NCBI GenBank assembly: GCA_900466945.1
Contig: UBNV01000011.1
Span: 100,245-164,244, forward strand
Reading direction: 5' to 3'
From: Hyphomicrobiales bacterium
Lineage (GTDB): Bacteria; Pseudomonadota; Alphaproteobacteria; Rhizobiales; Rhizobiaceae
Length of the DNA stretch: 64,000 bases
Under the pieces are notes generated by a model. The model saw nothing but the letters and a program-made list of their open reading frames with translations, did no database searches and was not told the origin of the DNA. Every line of letters begins with the position of its first letter. Position 1 is the stretch's first letter. This document shows, in pieces, positions 28,542-37,352 of the stretch. The translations under genes and the position numbers were made by a program.

Positions 28542-28634
28542 GAGAGATCCTCCTTCGAAACCGACCCTGGACTGCGGGGCGAGCGAAGCTCGTGTTTATG
28601 CTCAGTTTCAGTGCGCTTGGAGAAGCGCCAGCTG

Positions 28635-31136
28635 TCAGCCGCGCGTTCTCTTGCCTGCCGCCACGTAGATGAGTGCGGACGCAACCACGAGCAGTCCCTG
28701 GAACAGATACTGATAGGTCTGGGAGAGACCGAGGAAGGTCACGGCGTTCAACACTTCCGTCAAAAGGATGGCGCCGATCAGGGTGCCGATGAAGGTTCCC
28801 CGACCGCCGGCAAGACTCGTGCCGCCCAACACGACGGCTGTAATGCTGGCAAGGGTGTAACCTATGCCCTGGCGAGGATCACCAACACCAATCTGAGCCA
28901 TAAGCATGATCGCTCCGATGCTTGTCAGCATTGAACATGCGATATAGCCGCCGACGAAGGTGAGCTCGATCGGAATACCGGCGCGCCGAGCGGCGTTTTC
29001 GTTCGAGCCAACGGCACGTAGCCGCCAACCGACCCGAGTCCGCCGCAGAATGAACTCGGCCGCGAGCGTCACCGCAACGAGCACCAGAAACGCGACCGGG
29101 AACGGACCCCATTGCCAGTTCACCCAATCAGTGACGGTCATACTGATGTAACCGTCCGGATTGTCGCGCAGCAGGAAGCTGCATCCCTGAATGGCGATAT
29201 ACATCGCAAGTGTTGCCGCAATCGGGGTAAAATTCGCAAAGCGGATAAGCACGCCATTGATCGCGCCCGTCACGAAGGCTCCAACAAACATCAAGCAAAA
29301 GCCCACCAGCATCATCGCATTGGACGATTCACCCGTGAGGAAGAAGGAGGCCACGACAACGAGGAAACCGGCAAGCGGTCCGACCGACAGGTCGATCCCC
29401 CCCATCATCAGGGCGATCGTCTGGCCCATGGCAATGAAGCCAAGTGCCGTGGCGAGGAGCAGTATGTTGTAGACGTTGAAAACGGAGAAGAAGTTCTCGT
29501 TCTGCGTATAGACATAGAGTCCAAGCAGGATCGTAACGATGGCAAGCGGAACCGCCGGGGCGTTATCGGACTGAAGAAGGTTCCGCCACCGTGCACTGGA
29601 CTTCTGGTCGGCGACCGACAGGCTACTGCCCCCATGGGTTTCGGCTTGAACCGCTGCCGATACAATGCGCTCCTCGGTGACATCGTCCCCGGTGAGCACC
29701 TCGACAACCTGGCCTCGAGACAGGACCACAACTTCGTCACACAGTCCCTGGAGTTCAACCGCATCAGACGAATTGACCACAACGGGGATCCCGGTCGCCG
29801 AGACCTCCCGCAGGATGCGGTAGATCTCGAAGCGCGCACCAACATCCACCCCTTGCGTCGGCTCATCGGCGATGATGATACCCGGCTGTGAAAGCAGAGC
29901 TCTCGACATCACCACCTTCTGCTGGTTTCCACCGGACAGCGCAAAGATCGGTGCTTCGAGACCCGGTGTCTTGACCGCAAGCTCCTTGAAGATCGCGTTG
30001 ACGTGTTCAAGCTCCTTCTTACGGCTCATGATGCCGGCCGTCGCAAAGCGCTCGAGCGCAGAATAGGTGGCATTTTCACGGACGGTCAGGCTTCCGGCAA
30101 CGCCTTCGATGTGGCGGTCGGAGGGCATGAAGGCTGCCTCATCGAGAAGAGCTTGCTGGCTGAGCGATGTGCCGCGCAGCATGACCTCTCCAGCAAACGC
30201 CTCAAGGCCGGCAAGGGTCCGCATCAACTCCGGCTGCCCATTTCCGGCAACTCCTGCAATGCCAACGATCTGTCCGCGCGCAACCGTGAAGCTGACATCC
30301 TTCAGGTGACGGTTGGAGATTCCGGTGACGGCGAGACCGATATCAGCCTCGCCGTCTGGCGCTTTGGGAGGAAAGGCAGAATGCAGGGTTCGACCGACGA
30401 TCATGCCGACAAGATCGGTGTCGGCGATCTCTCCGATCAGCGCTGATCCACGGACACGCCCGTCTCTCAAGACGGTGACACGATCAGCGATCTGGCGGAG
30501 TTCCGCCAGGCGATGGGTAATGTAGATGACAGAGGTTCCGCCAGCCGCGACCTCCCGGATGCGGGCAAACAGCATTTCCGTAGAATCCTGGTCGAGTGAC
30601 GCCGTCGGCTCGTCGAGGATGAGCACTTTGGGATCAAGCGCCAGTGCCTTGGCAATCTCAAGCAAGTGCTTTTGTGCGACGGTCAGACCATCGGCACGCA
30701 TCGACAGGGGAAGGTCGAGTCCCACTCGGGCCAGTAGACGTTGCCCCACAGCGTGCGTCTGTTCGCCGTCAAACACACGAGCGGGCAAGGCAACGCGCAG
30801 GTTCTCGAGGATAGAAAGGTCGTCAAGGATTGCCGGATGTTGGAAACAGATGCCGATGCCGAGCGACTTGGCGACCTCCGGCGTCATCTGGCTGACAGGA
30901 CGTCCCTCGAAGACAATTTCGCCCTCTGTCGGCTGCAGCGTCCCAGAAATGATGTTCATCAGCGTGGACTTGCCGGCGCCGTTTTCGCCCAGCAACGCAT
31001 GGACCTCGCCTCGGCGGAATTCCGCGCTGACATCGACCAGTGCGGCCACGACTGAAAAATACTTCGAGATCCCGGAAAGGCGGATCACCACCTCTTGCGC
31101 ATCCAAAGCGATCCCTTGCGTGTTGCGTGCCAGCAT
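28635..31136 (-). CDS. sugar-type ABC transporter, ATPase and permease fused
   Basis: 833 residues. Residues about 1-490 are an RbsA/MglA-type tandem ATPase: first half with GENGAGKST and VLILDEPTASLD, second half with a degenerate GVAGNGQPE but intact ALSGGNQQKVVMSRALL and IIADEPTQGVD. Residues about 510-833 are an RbsC-type permease with 8-10 membrane segments and VLGGTSLAGGRGTF. These are normally two proteins. A second, separate permease at 32299 would supply the other half of the channel. The binding protein is at 31208. Confidence 0.93.
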   Translation of the reverse strand: MLARNTQGIALDAQEVVIRLSGISKYFSVVAALVDVSAEFRRGEVHALLGENGAGKSTLMNIISGTLQPTEGEIVFEGRPVSQMTPEVAKSLGIGICFQHPAILDDLSILENLRVALPARVFDGEQTHAVGQRLLARVGLDLPLSMRADGLTVAQKHLLEIAKALALDPKVLILDEPTASLDQDSTEMLFARIREVAAGGTSVIYITHRLAELRQIADRVTVLRDGRVRGSALIGEIADTDLVGMIVGRTLHSAFPPKAPDGEADIGLAVTGISNRHLKDVSFTVARGQIVGIAGVAGNGQPELMRTLAGLEAFAGEVMLRGTSLSQQALLDEAAFMPSDRHIEGVAGSLTVRENATYSALERFATAGIMSRKKELEHVNAIFKELAVKTPGLEAPIFALSGGNQQKVVMSRALLSQPGIIIADEPTQGVDVGARFEIYRILREVSATGIPVVVNSSDAVELQGLCDEVVVLSRGQVVEVLTGDDVTEERIVSAAVQAETHGGSSLSVADQKSSARWRNLLQSDNAPAVPLAIVTILLGLYVYTQNENFFSVFNVYNILLLATALGFIAMGQTIALMMGGIDLSVGPLAGFLVVVASFFLTGESSNAMMLVGFCLMFVGAFVTGAINGVLIRFANFTPIAATLAMYIAIQGCSFLLRDNPDGYISMTVTDWVNWQWGPFPVAFLVLVAVTLAAEFILRRTRVGWRLRAVGSNENAARRAGIPIELTFVGGYIACSMLTSIGAIMLMAQIGVGDPRQGIGYTLASITAVVLGGTSLAGGRGTFIGTLIGAILLTEVLNAVTFLGLSQTYQYLFQGLLVVASALIYVAAGKRTRG

Positions 31137-31163
31137 GTTCTGCGATCCGTCCTGATGGCATGG

Positions 31164-31187
31164 CCCCGGAGAACGATTTCTCCGGGG
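31164..31187 (-). promoter_or_regulatory. strong stem-loop between binding-protein and ATPase genes
   Basis: CCCCGGAGAA and TTCTCCGGGG form a perfect 10-bp stem with a 4-base loop, 20 bases after the binding-protein stop and 27 bases before the ATPase-permease start. No T-tract follows. It probably limits read-through or protects the upstream message, raising binding-protein levels over the membrane part. Confidence 0.65.
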
Positions 31188-31207
31188 TCAGTTGTTGGTA
31201 AGAGACC

Positions 31208-32275
31208 TTACTGGCCGACAGCCTTGGCCTGGTCTTCGGGCGAGAGCGCGGACGACATGTAGATGGCGCCCGGCAGATCCTTGCGGCACTGGACGGGATT
31301 GGGCTTGCCGGCGACTGAGTCTTCATAAGCAGGCGCCGAGAAGATTTCTTCCTTCGGCAGTTCACCGCCGGTGGCGAGTGCCACGGCCCACTGCACCGCA
31401 AGGCGAACGTTGTCGTTGCCGGTTGCCACGGTGAACAGCTTGAAGTCCGGGTTGGCAGCCTGGTTGTCCTGCCAGAAGCAGCCGAGCGAATTGCCGTCGG
31501 ACGTTGCCAGCGCCGGGATCGACTTGCCCTGCTTGGTAAAGGCCGGAAGGGCACCGACGAGTGACGGCCCGAAGTCCGACACGATGACGTCGATCTTCTC
31601 GTTTTTGGCGATCTCGGCGGTCAAGACCTTCTGTGTCAGCGCCGGATCCCAGTTGGTGACTGCGAAGGGCTCGGGATTGACGAACACGTATTCCGGCCCA
31701 AGCACGCTCTTGAGGCCCTTGAGTTCGTCGAGACCCTGGCTATTTCCGGCCGGACCGCTGAGGAAAAGAACATTGCCGCCATTCGGCAGAATGCTCTTGA
31801 TCCAGTTGCCCCAGGTTACCCCATCATTTTCGAAGGAGGAGCCGATAAACTTCGAATAGTTCTCACCTTCTTTGCCATCGACATTGACACGGTAGGGCAC
31901 GATGACCTTGCCCGCCTTGAAGACGCTGGTGATGGCCGGGAGAACGGCCGGGCCGGCGTCACCAAAGACGACGAGCGCGTCGATGCCCTTTGCGGCCATG
32001 CCCCTGATATCGGAGATCGCTTTCTGCGTGTCACCCTGACCGTCGGCATACTCGTATTTCGTGATGCTCGGGCAGAGTTCGACCGTCTGCTTGCCAGATG
32101 CAGTCGTCACCTGACGCCAGCTGTTGCCGCCATATCCGTCGAGCAGGGCAAGTGTCGCCTGCTTCGGACCGCACCATGACGGAACCTCTGCCTGGGCAAG
32201 GCTTGCGCCCCCCATAACCAGCATGGCCGTAGCTACGGAAATGGTGAGGCCCCTCGTGAAATTCTTATAGTTCAT
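31208..32275 (-). CDS. sugar-type ABC transporter substrate-binding protein
   Basis: 355 residues from the ATG at 32275 (GGAGGAAG upstream). Signal peptide ending ASLAQA, then a Peripla_BP_4-like two-lobed fold: ATLALLDGYGGNSWRQV, ALVVFGDAGPAVLPAI, VLFLSGPAGNSQGLDELKG. Five Cys residues in the mature protein suggest disulfides. Members bind ribose, xylose, galactose, inositols and unrelated ring compounds. It lies between the two permease-bearing genes. Confidence 0.9.
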   Translation of the reverse strand: MNYKNFTRGLTISVATAMLVMGGASLAQAEVPSWCGPKQATLALLDGYGGNSWRQVTTASGKQTVELCPSITKYEYADGQGDTQKAISDIRGMAAKGIDALVVFGDAGPAVLPAITSVFKAGKVIVPYRVNVDGKEGENYSKFIGSSFENDGVTWGNWIKSILPNGGNVLFLSGPAGNSQGLDELKGLKSVLGPEYVFVNPEPFAVTNWDPALTQKVLTAEIAKNEKIDVIVSDFGPSLVGALPAFTKQGKSIPALATSDGNSLGCFWQDNQAANPDFKLFTVATGNDNVRLAVQWAVALATGGELPKEEIFSAPAYEDSVAGKPNPVQCRKDLPGAIYMSSALSPEDQAKAVGQ

Positions 32276-32298
32276 GTCTCTTCCTCCACTTGTTGTCA

Positions 32299-33240
32299 CT
32301 AAGCTGTTTTTCTCACGTTTCCGCTCCACCGGAGCGAGTAAACACCGATGCCGAAGCCCAGTGCCAAGGCCTGGATGATGGTCTGGGCCGAATAGGGCAC
32401 ACCGATTGACAGGGCGAATTGGCTCAACTGGTTCAGAAAGAATGCGGCCAGGACCGTCGAAATCGGGAAGCCGCGTCCACCGAGAAGCGAGGTTCCGCCG
32501 AGTACGACGACAGCAACCGACGGCAGGAGAAGGCTATCGCCCTGGAAGGCTGTCGGCTCGCGCGTGATGCCGGCAATCAGAACGCCTGCGAGGCAGTAGA
32601 AGAGCTGCGCATAGACATAGGCGCCCATCTGATACGTCCGGACCTTCAAGCCGGCGGCTTCGCCGGCTGCCGGGCTTGCGCCAATTGCCTCGAAGCGGCG
32701 TCCGGCAACGGTCTTCTTCAGCACAAAGGACACAAGGGCCGTCGCAATAAGTGCGAAGACCACGGAATTCGGCAAGCCAAGCGTCTCTCCGCCCGCGATA
32801 GTGGCGAGCAGTTCCGTTGTCACGGAAGGCACGCCGCCGGAAATGGCGAAGACTGCAGCATAGAGAAGCGCATTCGTCCCGATCGTGGCTATGATCGCGT
32901 TCAGGCGCAAGAAGCTCACAAGCACGCCGTTCAGGATCCCGATCGAAAGATTGATCGCAAGCGCCAGCAGTACAGCCTGGTAAAGAAGCCCGTCGTCCTG
33001 CTGCGGGTAATGCGTAGAAACCACGACGGCAAGCGACACGGCACCGGGAAGGGAAAGGTCGAAGCCGCCTTGCTGCACAACGAGCAACTGGCCGAGGCCA
33101 ACGATTGCGATGATCGCCGCGAACGGAAGACTCCCGCCGAGCGCGCCCCATGACAGGCTCGACGGCGCGAAGATCAGGCAGGCGACGAGCAGGATTGCCG
33201 TCGACAGGAGAACCGTCAGGAAGCTGCGTGTGAACGGCAT
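32299..33240 (-). CDS. sugar-type ABC transporter permease
   Basis: 313 residues, RbsC family, with about eight to ten membrane segments and VVVLGGTSLLGGRGFPIST, the cytoplasmic loop typical of this group. First gene of the transporter unit; the binding-protein start is 23 bases after its stop. It should pair with the permease half of the 28635 fusion protein. Confidence 0.92.
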   Translation of the reverse strand: MPFTRSFLTVLLSTAILLVACLIFAPSSLSWGALGGSLPFAAIIAIVGLGQLLVVQQGGFDLSLPGAVSLAVVVSTHYPQQDDGLLYQAVLLALAINLSIGILNGVLVSFLRLNAIIATIGTNALLYAAVFAISGGVPSVTTELLATIAGGETLGLPNSVVFALIATALVSFVLKKTVAGRRFEAIGASPAAGEAAGLKVRTYQMGAYVYAQLFYCLAGVLIAGITREPTAFQGDSLLLPSVAVVVLGGTSLLGGRGFPISTVLAAFFLNQLSQFALSIGVPYSAQTIIQALALGFGIGVYSLRWSGNVRKTA

Positions 33241-33836
33241 GCTACCACCCCTGTTTCATCTGTCGTTGAGAACCGTGTCCCGCAGGTCTCCATCTCAATC
33301 CAGCCACGACTGGGCGCTTGCGCCACGGGCAAAGATGATCAAAATGAAAAATGGCTCGACGATTGGAAGCTTGCCGGGACGCTGCCACGGCGCGGCACAT
33401 CACTTTTTTGAGCGAAGCGTTCGCATTGAGGACGACGCAGTAGTCCCTATCAACTCGCAGAAACATCAGTGCCCTCCTCCCGAGACGGTCACGTTTCTTT
33501 CACGTCAAGAGCAGAAACTGGATAACGCCGACAGTCCCTTCGAGTAGAAAGGGCAAAAACGACAAACCTTCAGCATCAGCCCGACCGGCAAAGGATCGGA
33601 CCCTGCAAGAAGATCTTGTGTGCCGGATTGTCCAAATTCTTGCTCCTCCAAGAATTTGTCACATGTGGCCAAATCTACTTTCCCGACGCCTCCCGGAATC
33701 GCGGACTTTGCCACCTGAACCTGTAAAGAAATTCACTCCTCCGAACTCCTCATGACCAAGTTTAGACAATTTGAACACTGCCGAAACCGAGAAAATATCC
33801 GCTTTGGATATGGCTCCAGGACAATTCAGAGGCTGG
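33241..33836. other. 596-base intergenic region upstream of the transporter unit
   Basis: No gene seen. It must carry the transporter promoter if that unit is not simply read through from the catabolic genes. It holds the perfect palindrome listed at 33633-33658, and a smaller CAAGA-AGA-TCTTG repeat at 33605-33617. Confidence 0.5.
33633..33658. promoter_or_regulatory. perfect 10-base inverted repeat, candidate operator
   Basis: CAAATTCTTG and CAAGAATTTG are exact complements separated by 6 bases. It lies 175 bases after the ketopantoate-reductase-like stop and about 390 bases before the transporter start. AT-rich arms and the lack of a T-tract fit a protein-binding site better than a terminator. 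Confidence 0.5.
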
Positions 33837-34913
33837 TCAAGCCGAAACGTCCCGGCGCCTCGTTGACACATAGGTTTCGATCAGGAGCGCAGCATTGTCC
33901 GGCCGCGCCTCAAGCGTGTTTGCCTCGATGGCGTAGGCAAGCTCGACCACGCGTTCGTTGATCGGTGCGCTGATACCTTGCGCCTTCAGGGTGTCGATGA
34001 CCCAACCGTTGACCTCCTGGATCTCGGCTCGGCGCCCCTTTCGCCAGTCCTGTAGCGAGGTCGTCAGCGTGTCAGCCTGCGAAAACACTGTTAGCACTTC
34101 CTCGAAAATCTGATCGACATAGCGCTCCGGATGATTGGTCATCACGGGGGGCATTCCGATGATCGGGATAATCCGGGCGCCATCGGCAAGTGCGGCCTGC
34201 ATAGCCTCGTAACCGGCAGCGCGCATCACTTCCAGCATGCCGGGGTAACGCGCTGCATCTCCAAGAGGCAGGTCGACGATGGCGGACGGTATGAGCTCGG
34301 CTGCATTCACCACAAGCTTCATCCATTTGGCCGAGCGGATATCGTCCATGACTTCGACCCTGCCCGTGCACCGGAGCAGTTCGGCCACCGCCTCCACGCG
34401 AGGCTGCGTTGCCGGGTCCAGTGCGCCGAGCGCGAACCAAGACGTATCATGATCGTTCTGCCGATTGGTGATACCAGGCACAAACATGTTGGAAGCAATC
34501 TCGATGACTGCACCCACCGTCCGTTCCCGTCCAACGACTGCCGCGATGTCTTCATGCGTCATGCCGTTCTGCAGGCCGATCACCAGACCATCTTTGGCAA
34601 GCACCGGTTCAATCAACTGCGTGGCCCATTTTGTGTCATAGGCCTTCATGACGATGAACACGAGATCGAAAGGCTGTTTCACCTCGGCGACTTCGCACAG
34701 GTGGAGAGCCTTGACCCTGGCGTTGATCGTGCGCGTCGGCAGATTGACGGTGATGCCATTCGCCCGGATTGCGTTGACGTGATCGGGCCACTGCTCGATG
34801 AAGGTCACATCATGGCCCGCGAGAACAAAGTCGGCTCCGATGGACGCCCCTTGAGCCCCCGTTCCAAGGAAGGCTACGCGCGGCCGGGCGCGGTCGGTGG
34901 AAGAATGGGTCAT
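33837..34913 (-). CDS. ketopantoate-reductase-like dehydrogenase
   Basis: 358 residues, ApbA/PanE fold. N-terminal Rossmann motif AFLGTGAQGASIGADFVL, FIVMKAYDTKWA with the family's Lys, GLQNGMTHEDI, and catalytic Lys in SAKWMKLVVNAAE. It is longer than PanE and in a catabolic cluster, so a 2-hydroxy-acid or beta-hydroxy-acid dehydrogenase role is more likely than pantothenate synthesis. AGGAGA precedes the ATG. Last of the eight-gene run from 40863. Confidence 0.85.
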   Translation of the reverse strand: MTHSSTDRARPRVAFLGTGAQGASIGADFVLAGHDVTFIEQWPDHVNAIRANGITVNLPTRTINARVKALHLCEVAEVKQPFDLVFIVMKAYDTKWATQLIEPVLAKDGLVIGLQNGMTHEDIAAVVGRERTVGAVIEIASNMFVPGITNRQNDHDTSWFALGALDPATQPRVEAVAELLRCTGRVEVMDDIRSAKWMKLVVNAAELIPSAIVDLPLGDAARYPGMLEVMRAAGYEAMQAALADGARIIPIIGMPPVMTNHPERYVDQIFEEVLTVFSQADTLTTSLQDWRKGRRAEIQEVNGWVIDTLKAQGISAPINERVVELAYAIEANTLEARPDNAALLIETYVSTRRRDVSA

Positions 34914-34994
34914 GGGGGCAGTCTCCTTGCAAACTGGCTTTATGTTTGGCCGGTCCTGGCGACCTGCATTGCGACACGGTTATTCAGTCAGCAG

Positions 34995-35294
34995 TCAGCA
35001 CAGGTAGTCGACCTGGTGCCTCGCAATCCGGATGCCCTCGAGTTCGGCCCGAACACCCAGATGGGCGGGATGGACCGCATAGGCGCTCAGGGCCGCCTCG
35101 TCTTCAAATTCAGAGTACAGAACGACGTCGCAGGCATAGGAAACGCCGCTCACGTCGATGCCGATCTCAAGGGTCTTCAAACCCGGGACTATACCGCGCA
35201 AACCCTCGAATCTGGTCTTCACCAACTCGGCGGCCTCGCGCCGTTCTTCGGGCGTCTCGCCACGCACCTTCCACATGACGATGTGCTTGATCAT
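34995..35294 (-). CDS. Dabb-domain (stress-responsive A/B barrel) protein
   Basis: 99 residues. IKHIVMWKVRGETPEERR at the N-terminus and DVVLYSEFEDEAALSAYA with HPAHLGV further on are the Dabb dimeric ferredoxin-like barrel. Some members act as cyclases or isomerases on ring compounds. It follows the intradiol dioxygenase by 58 bases, so a role in handling the cleavage product is plausible. This is inference from position. Confidence 0.88.
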   Translation of the reverse strand: MIKHIVMWKVRGETPEERREAAELVKTRFEGLRGIVPGLKTLEIGIDVSGVSYACDVVLYSEFEDEAALSAYAVHPAHLGVRAELEGIRIARHQVDYLC

Positions 35295-35352
35295 GGCCGG
35301 TCACCTTGATGCAAAGCCGAGATCCTTGCGACGGAAGCACCCATGAGCCACG

Positions 35353-36267
35353 CTATCCACGGAGCTTCTGTTCAGGGGTCACGAGCACGAAATCGCAGTT
35401 GACGGCCTCAAAGGGATTTCCAAAGCCAAGCTCGGCCGCACGATCGGCATCATCCACCTCACGGAAATCAGCGATCAGATCCTCCTTCACGCCAAAGACC
35501 GCGTCGGAATGCAGGTAGGGGCAGTCTGGCGTGAAGATATGCGTCGTTATCGGTTCAAAGCCGGCGGCACCGACAATGAAATGGATATGGGCGGGACGAT
35601 AGGGATGACGACCCATCTGGCGAAGCAGTTTCCCGACCGGACCATCATCGGGTATCGGATAGAATTTCGGCCGCACGGAGCGGAACCAGTATCGCCCGTC
35701 CGCATCGGTTTCGAAAATGCCGCGCAGGTTCATCTCGGGCTGCACCCCCTTCTGCTGCACGTCATAGAAGCCCTCGTCATTGGCCTGCCATACGTCGAGA
35801 AGCGCCCCTGAAATGGGCTTGCCCTCGGTGTCGGTCACCCGGCCCTGGACGAGCAGAGGCTCGCCCTTGCCGTCGAGGCAGATATTGGCGCCATGCTGAT
35901 ATCGAGGCGCATCTGCGACGTGGAACGGTCCGAGCACCGTGGTTTCCGTCGCTCCGGAGGGCTTCCGATTGTCGATCGCGTCGACCAGCATGGAAACGCC
36001 AAGGATATCGGAAAGCAGAATGTATTCCTGCCGCCATTCATTACAGATCTGGCCGGTCTCGGTGAGAAAGTCGATCGCCTTACCCCACTCTTCCTGTGTC
36101 GGCTCTACTTCCTTGACGAAGGCGTGCAGGTGCCGGATGGCGGATGCCATGATCTGCTTCAGTCGCGGATCGGTCGCTGCAGCAATCCGATCGATGACCA
36201 CGTCTGCGGAACTCTCCTCAGAGAAATAGCCGCTACCGGTTTCGTGACCTGTTGCACTCTCTGTCAT
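35353..36267 (-). CDS. intradiol ring-cleavage dioxygenase, hydroxyquinol 1,2-dioxygenase type
   Basis: 304 residues. N-terminal helical dioxygenase_N domain (about 35-100) then the beta-sandwich catalytic domain. The four Fe(III) ligands can be placed: Tyr168 (NDEGFYDVQ), Tyr203 (PKFYPIPDDG), His227 and His229 (RPAHIHF), with spacing as in hydroxyquinol and catechol 1,2-dioxygenases. It should open a catechol or hydroxyquinol between the two hydroxyls to a muconate or maleylacetate. The ATG at 36267 has GGAG upstream. The PRISE-like reductase gene ends 22 bases upstream. Confidence 0.92.
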   Translation of the reverse strand: MTESATGHETGSGYFSEESSADVVIDRIAAATDPRLKQIMASAIRHLHAFVKEVEPTQEEWGKAIDFLTETGQICNEWRQEYILLSDILGVSMLVDAIDNRKPSGATETTVLGPFHVADAPRYQHGANICLDGKGEPLLVQGRVTDTEGKPISGALLDVWQANDEGFYDVQQKGVQPEMNLRGIFETDADGRYWFRSVRPKFYPIPDDGPVGKLLRQMGRHPYRPAHIHFIVGAAGFEPITTHIFTPDCPYLHSDAVFGVKEDLIADFREVDDADRAAELGFGNPFEAVNCDFVLVTPEQKLRG

Positions 36268-36289
36268 CTCGCCAATCTCCAGCACGGCT

Positions 36290-37348
36290 TCACGGGATAA
36301 TCCGATCGGCGCGCAGCCGGTCGAATGCATCCGTGAACGACTCCGTCGTGTCCTGATAGTCAAGGAAGCCCGCCTTGCGGCTGCGGGCCATGTCGTTGAA
36401 GGTTTCGACCTGACGTCCGAGATCGGCATCCGTGTGCCAGAAAGATGCTACGCGCGAAATCGCGTTGGGCTGCAGTCCGTGCTTCCTGACGAGCTCGTCC
36501 CAGACAGGGGCAGCATCCGCCATCTTGGCCTCGAGAGGCTGAGGCGAACCGGGATAGTCTGCTGCCTCGACACCGAAGTAATCGGCAATGCGAGGCCACA
36601 GCCACTTCCAGCGGAAGATATCGCCGTTGACCACGTTGAAGGCCGTATCGGCAGCGGCAGGCGTTGTTGCAGCCCAGGCGAGCTGTTTGGCGAGGATCCG
36701 AGCATCGGTGACATCGGTTGCCGCCTGCCACTGTTCGGCAGAGCCCGGGAAGACGAAAGGCTTGCCCGTCTCCTTGCAGATCGAGGCATAGACGCCGAGC
36801 GTCGCAGCCATGTTCATTGCGTTACCAACGGCATAGCCGATCAGAGTATGCGGCCGGTGCACCGACCAGGTGAAGCCCTCATGGCGGGCTGCAGAAAAGA
36901 CCTCGTCTTCCTGAACGTAGTAAAAGTTCTGGTTCGGCAGACGCTCCTGCTCCTCGCGGAACGGCGTCTGTGGCGCAACCTTGGCATAGTTCTCGAAGGG
37001 GCCGAGATAGTGCTTTGTGCCGGTGACGAGTGCGACATGCTGAACACCCCTACCCTTCAGAGCGTCGAGCACATTGCGCACGATCGCACCATTGACTTCG
37101 CAATTCTTTTCTTCCGTTTCCTGCCTCGACCAGGCGGTGATGAAGACATGTGTCGGCCGAACACCGTCCAGAGCAGCGGCCACCGAGGCAGCACTCGTAA
37201 GATCGCAGGACAGGGTTTTCACCGCAGCAATCGGGCTTTGCGAGCGCGAAAGGCCGGAGATCTCCCAGCCTCCTTGGGCCACCAGATGTTCTGCGAGATT
37301 GCTCCCGGCAATCCCGGTTGCGCCGACGATAAGGGCATGACGTGTCAT
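36290..37348 (-). CDS. PRISE-like SDR (progesterone 5-beta-reductase/iridoid-synthase type)
   Basis: 352 residues. Rossmann motif ALIVGATGIAGSNLAEHL, and the PRISE hallmarks TGTKHYLGPF with catalytic Lys, NFYYVQEDEVF with catalytic Tyr, and WSVHRPHTLIGYAVGNAMN. PRISE enzymes reduce the C=C bond of 1,4-enones with NADPH. It sits between a zinc ADH and the intradiol dioxygenase, so an enone formed during ring catabolism is the likely substrate. Bacterial relatives are common but little studied. Confidence 0.88.
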   Translation of the reverse strand: MTRHALIVGATGIAGSNLAEHLVAQGGWEISGLSRSQSPIAAVKTLSCDLTSAASVAAALDGVRPTHVFITAWSRQETEEKNCEVNGAIVRNVLDALKGRGVQHVALVTGTKHYLGPFENYAKVAPQTPFREEQERLPNQNFYYVQEDEVFSAARHEGFTWSVHRPHTLIGYAVGNAMNMAATLGVYASICKETGKPFVFPGSAEQWQAATDVTDARILAKQLAWAATTPAAADTAFNVVNGDIFRWKWLWPRIADYFGVEAADYPGSPQPLEAKMADAAPVWDELVRKHGLQPNAISRVASFWHTDADLGRQVETFNDMARSRKAGFLDYQDTTESFTDAFDRLRADRIIP

Positions 37349-37352
37349 GGTA

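Noticed and set aside
34131..35309. A 392-codon plus-strand frame opposite the ketopantoate-reductase-like and Dabb genes
   Set aside because: It spans two recognised minus-strand genes and their gap and is rich in His/Arg/Asp without a fold pattern. Similar shadows opposite 27750, 32299, 36290, 38350 and 39790 were dropped for the same reason.
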